Positions 23,077-23,256 of a stretch of DNA of 23,256 nt are shown here, piece by piece (position 1 is the stretch's first letter; every line of letters begins with the position of its first letter). Below the pieces are notes generated by a model. The model did no database searches and had not been told where the DNA came from. It worked only from the letters and a program-made list of their open reading frames with translations. The position numbers and the translations under genes are program-made. This stretch comes from CAWJHE01 sp964614855. GTDB lineage: Bacteria > Chloroflexota > Anaerolineae > Anaerolineales > UBA4823. Where the stretch lies: positions 1 through 23,256 of the forward strand of contig CAZTMX010000024.1 in assembly GCA_964614855.1 (NCBI GenBank). The letters are read 5' to 3'.

Positions 23077-23256
23077 CTAGGATTTTTTCAGGCTTTGTGG
23101 AGTAAAGGCATGCGGTAATAAACCGGCGACATCGGTTTGCTGGATGTTCTTTCCATTTTCATCGGCAATAAAAACCAGCGTATCCAGGCCAAATTCAGCC
23201 AGCACCTGGCGGCAAGCGCCGCAAGGCCAGCCGCCATTTGAGGTAACCACTGCGAT
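23077..23256 (-). CDS. cdd: Cytidine deaminase, C-terminal part (partial)
   Basis: The minus frame from the window edge to a TAG at 23077-23079 gives 59 residues containing PCGACRQVLAEF, the second half of the cytidine deaminase zinc site (PCGxCRQ, two zinc-binding cysteines). The rest (LVFIADENGK, then TDVAGLLPHAFTPQSL) matches the end of the small Cdd family, which deaminates cytidine and deoxycytidine to uridine and deoxyuridine. The N-terminal part with the HAE motif lies beyond the window. It fits the nucleoside importer nearby as a salvage enzyme. It converges on the DUF389 gene with 10 bases between the stops. Confidence 0.93.
   Translation of the reverse strand: MAVVTSNGGWPCGACRQVLAEFGLDTLVFIADENGKNIQQTDVAGLLPHAFTPQSLKKS

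Overview
The window reads as chromosomal DNA of an anaerobic bacterium, most likely a member of the Chloroflexota (Anaerolineae-like). This is an inference. It rests on a GC-rich backbone, secreted and membrane proteins with Thr/Pro-rich linkers, a subtilase ending in an aromatic-I-P-L-V tail, a full hydrogenase-maturation operon and a nucleoside ABC importer. No rRNA or species marker is present.

Region 1 (1 to about 2925) is the visible end of an integrated mobile element, visibly more AT-rich than the DNA to its right. It holds the 3' end of an unknown gene with a terminator, a stand-alone PD-(D/E)XK nuclease-like gene, a small helix-turn-helix regulator and a divergently transcribed large serine recombinase. 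The recombinase frame has no stop before it runs into the 3' half of a tRNA-Ser(GCT) gene. That tRNA has three adjacent mismatched positions at its T-stem/acceptor junction, as expected if the element inserted there.

Region 2 (2913 to 9717) is the operon hypA-hypB-hypF-hypC-hypD-hypE on the minus strand, bracketed by two tRNA-Ser genes (GCT and TGA) of the same orientation with similar promoters. The six Hyp proteins build and insert the Fe(CN)2CO/Ni centre of [NiFe]-hydrogenases; no hydrogenase subunit gene is in view. HypC has an unusual tail of 12-residue repeats, and a degenerate 13-bp tandem array lies between hypB and hypF.

Region 3 (9882 to 13055, minus) is a luxE-luxC-like pair (acyl-protein synthetase plus acyl-CoA reductase) without luciferase genes. 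It should make long-chain aldehydes for some non-luminous use.

Region 4 (13157 to 16395, plus) carries the lipid II flippase gene murJ and a secreted subtilisin-like protease, closed by a strong bidirectional terminator.

Region 5 (16382 to 21754, minus) is a four-gene nucleoside-type ABC importer: BMP-like lipoprotein, double ATPase and two permeases. At the far right is the 3' part of a cytidine deaminase gene, which fits nucleoside salvage. Diverging from the importer is a DUF389 membrane protein fused to a Thr/Pro linker and an SH3-like domain. It is preceded by a 22-codon ORF that looks like the fossil start of a HAD-type soluble P-type ATPase gene, overlaps the DUF389 start by ATGA, and may be translated from a leaderless mRNA. 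An imperfect inverted repeat sits between the two divergent promoters.
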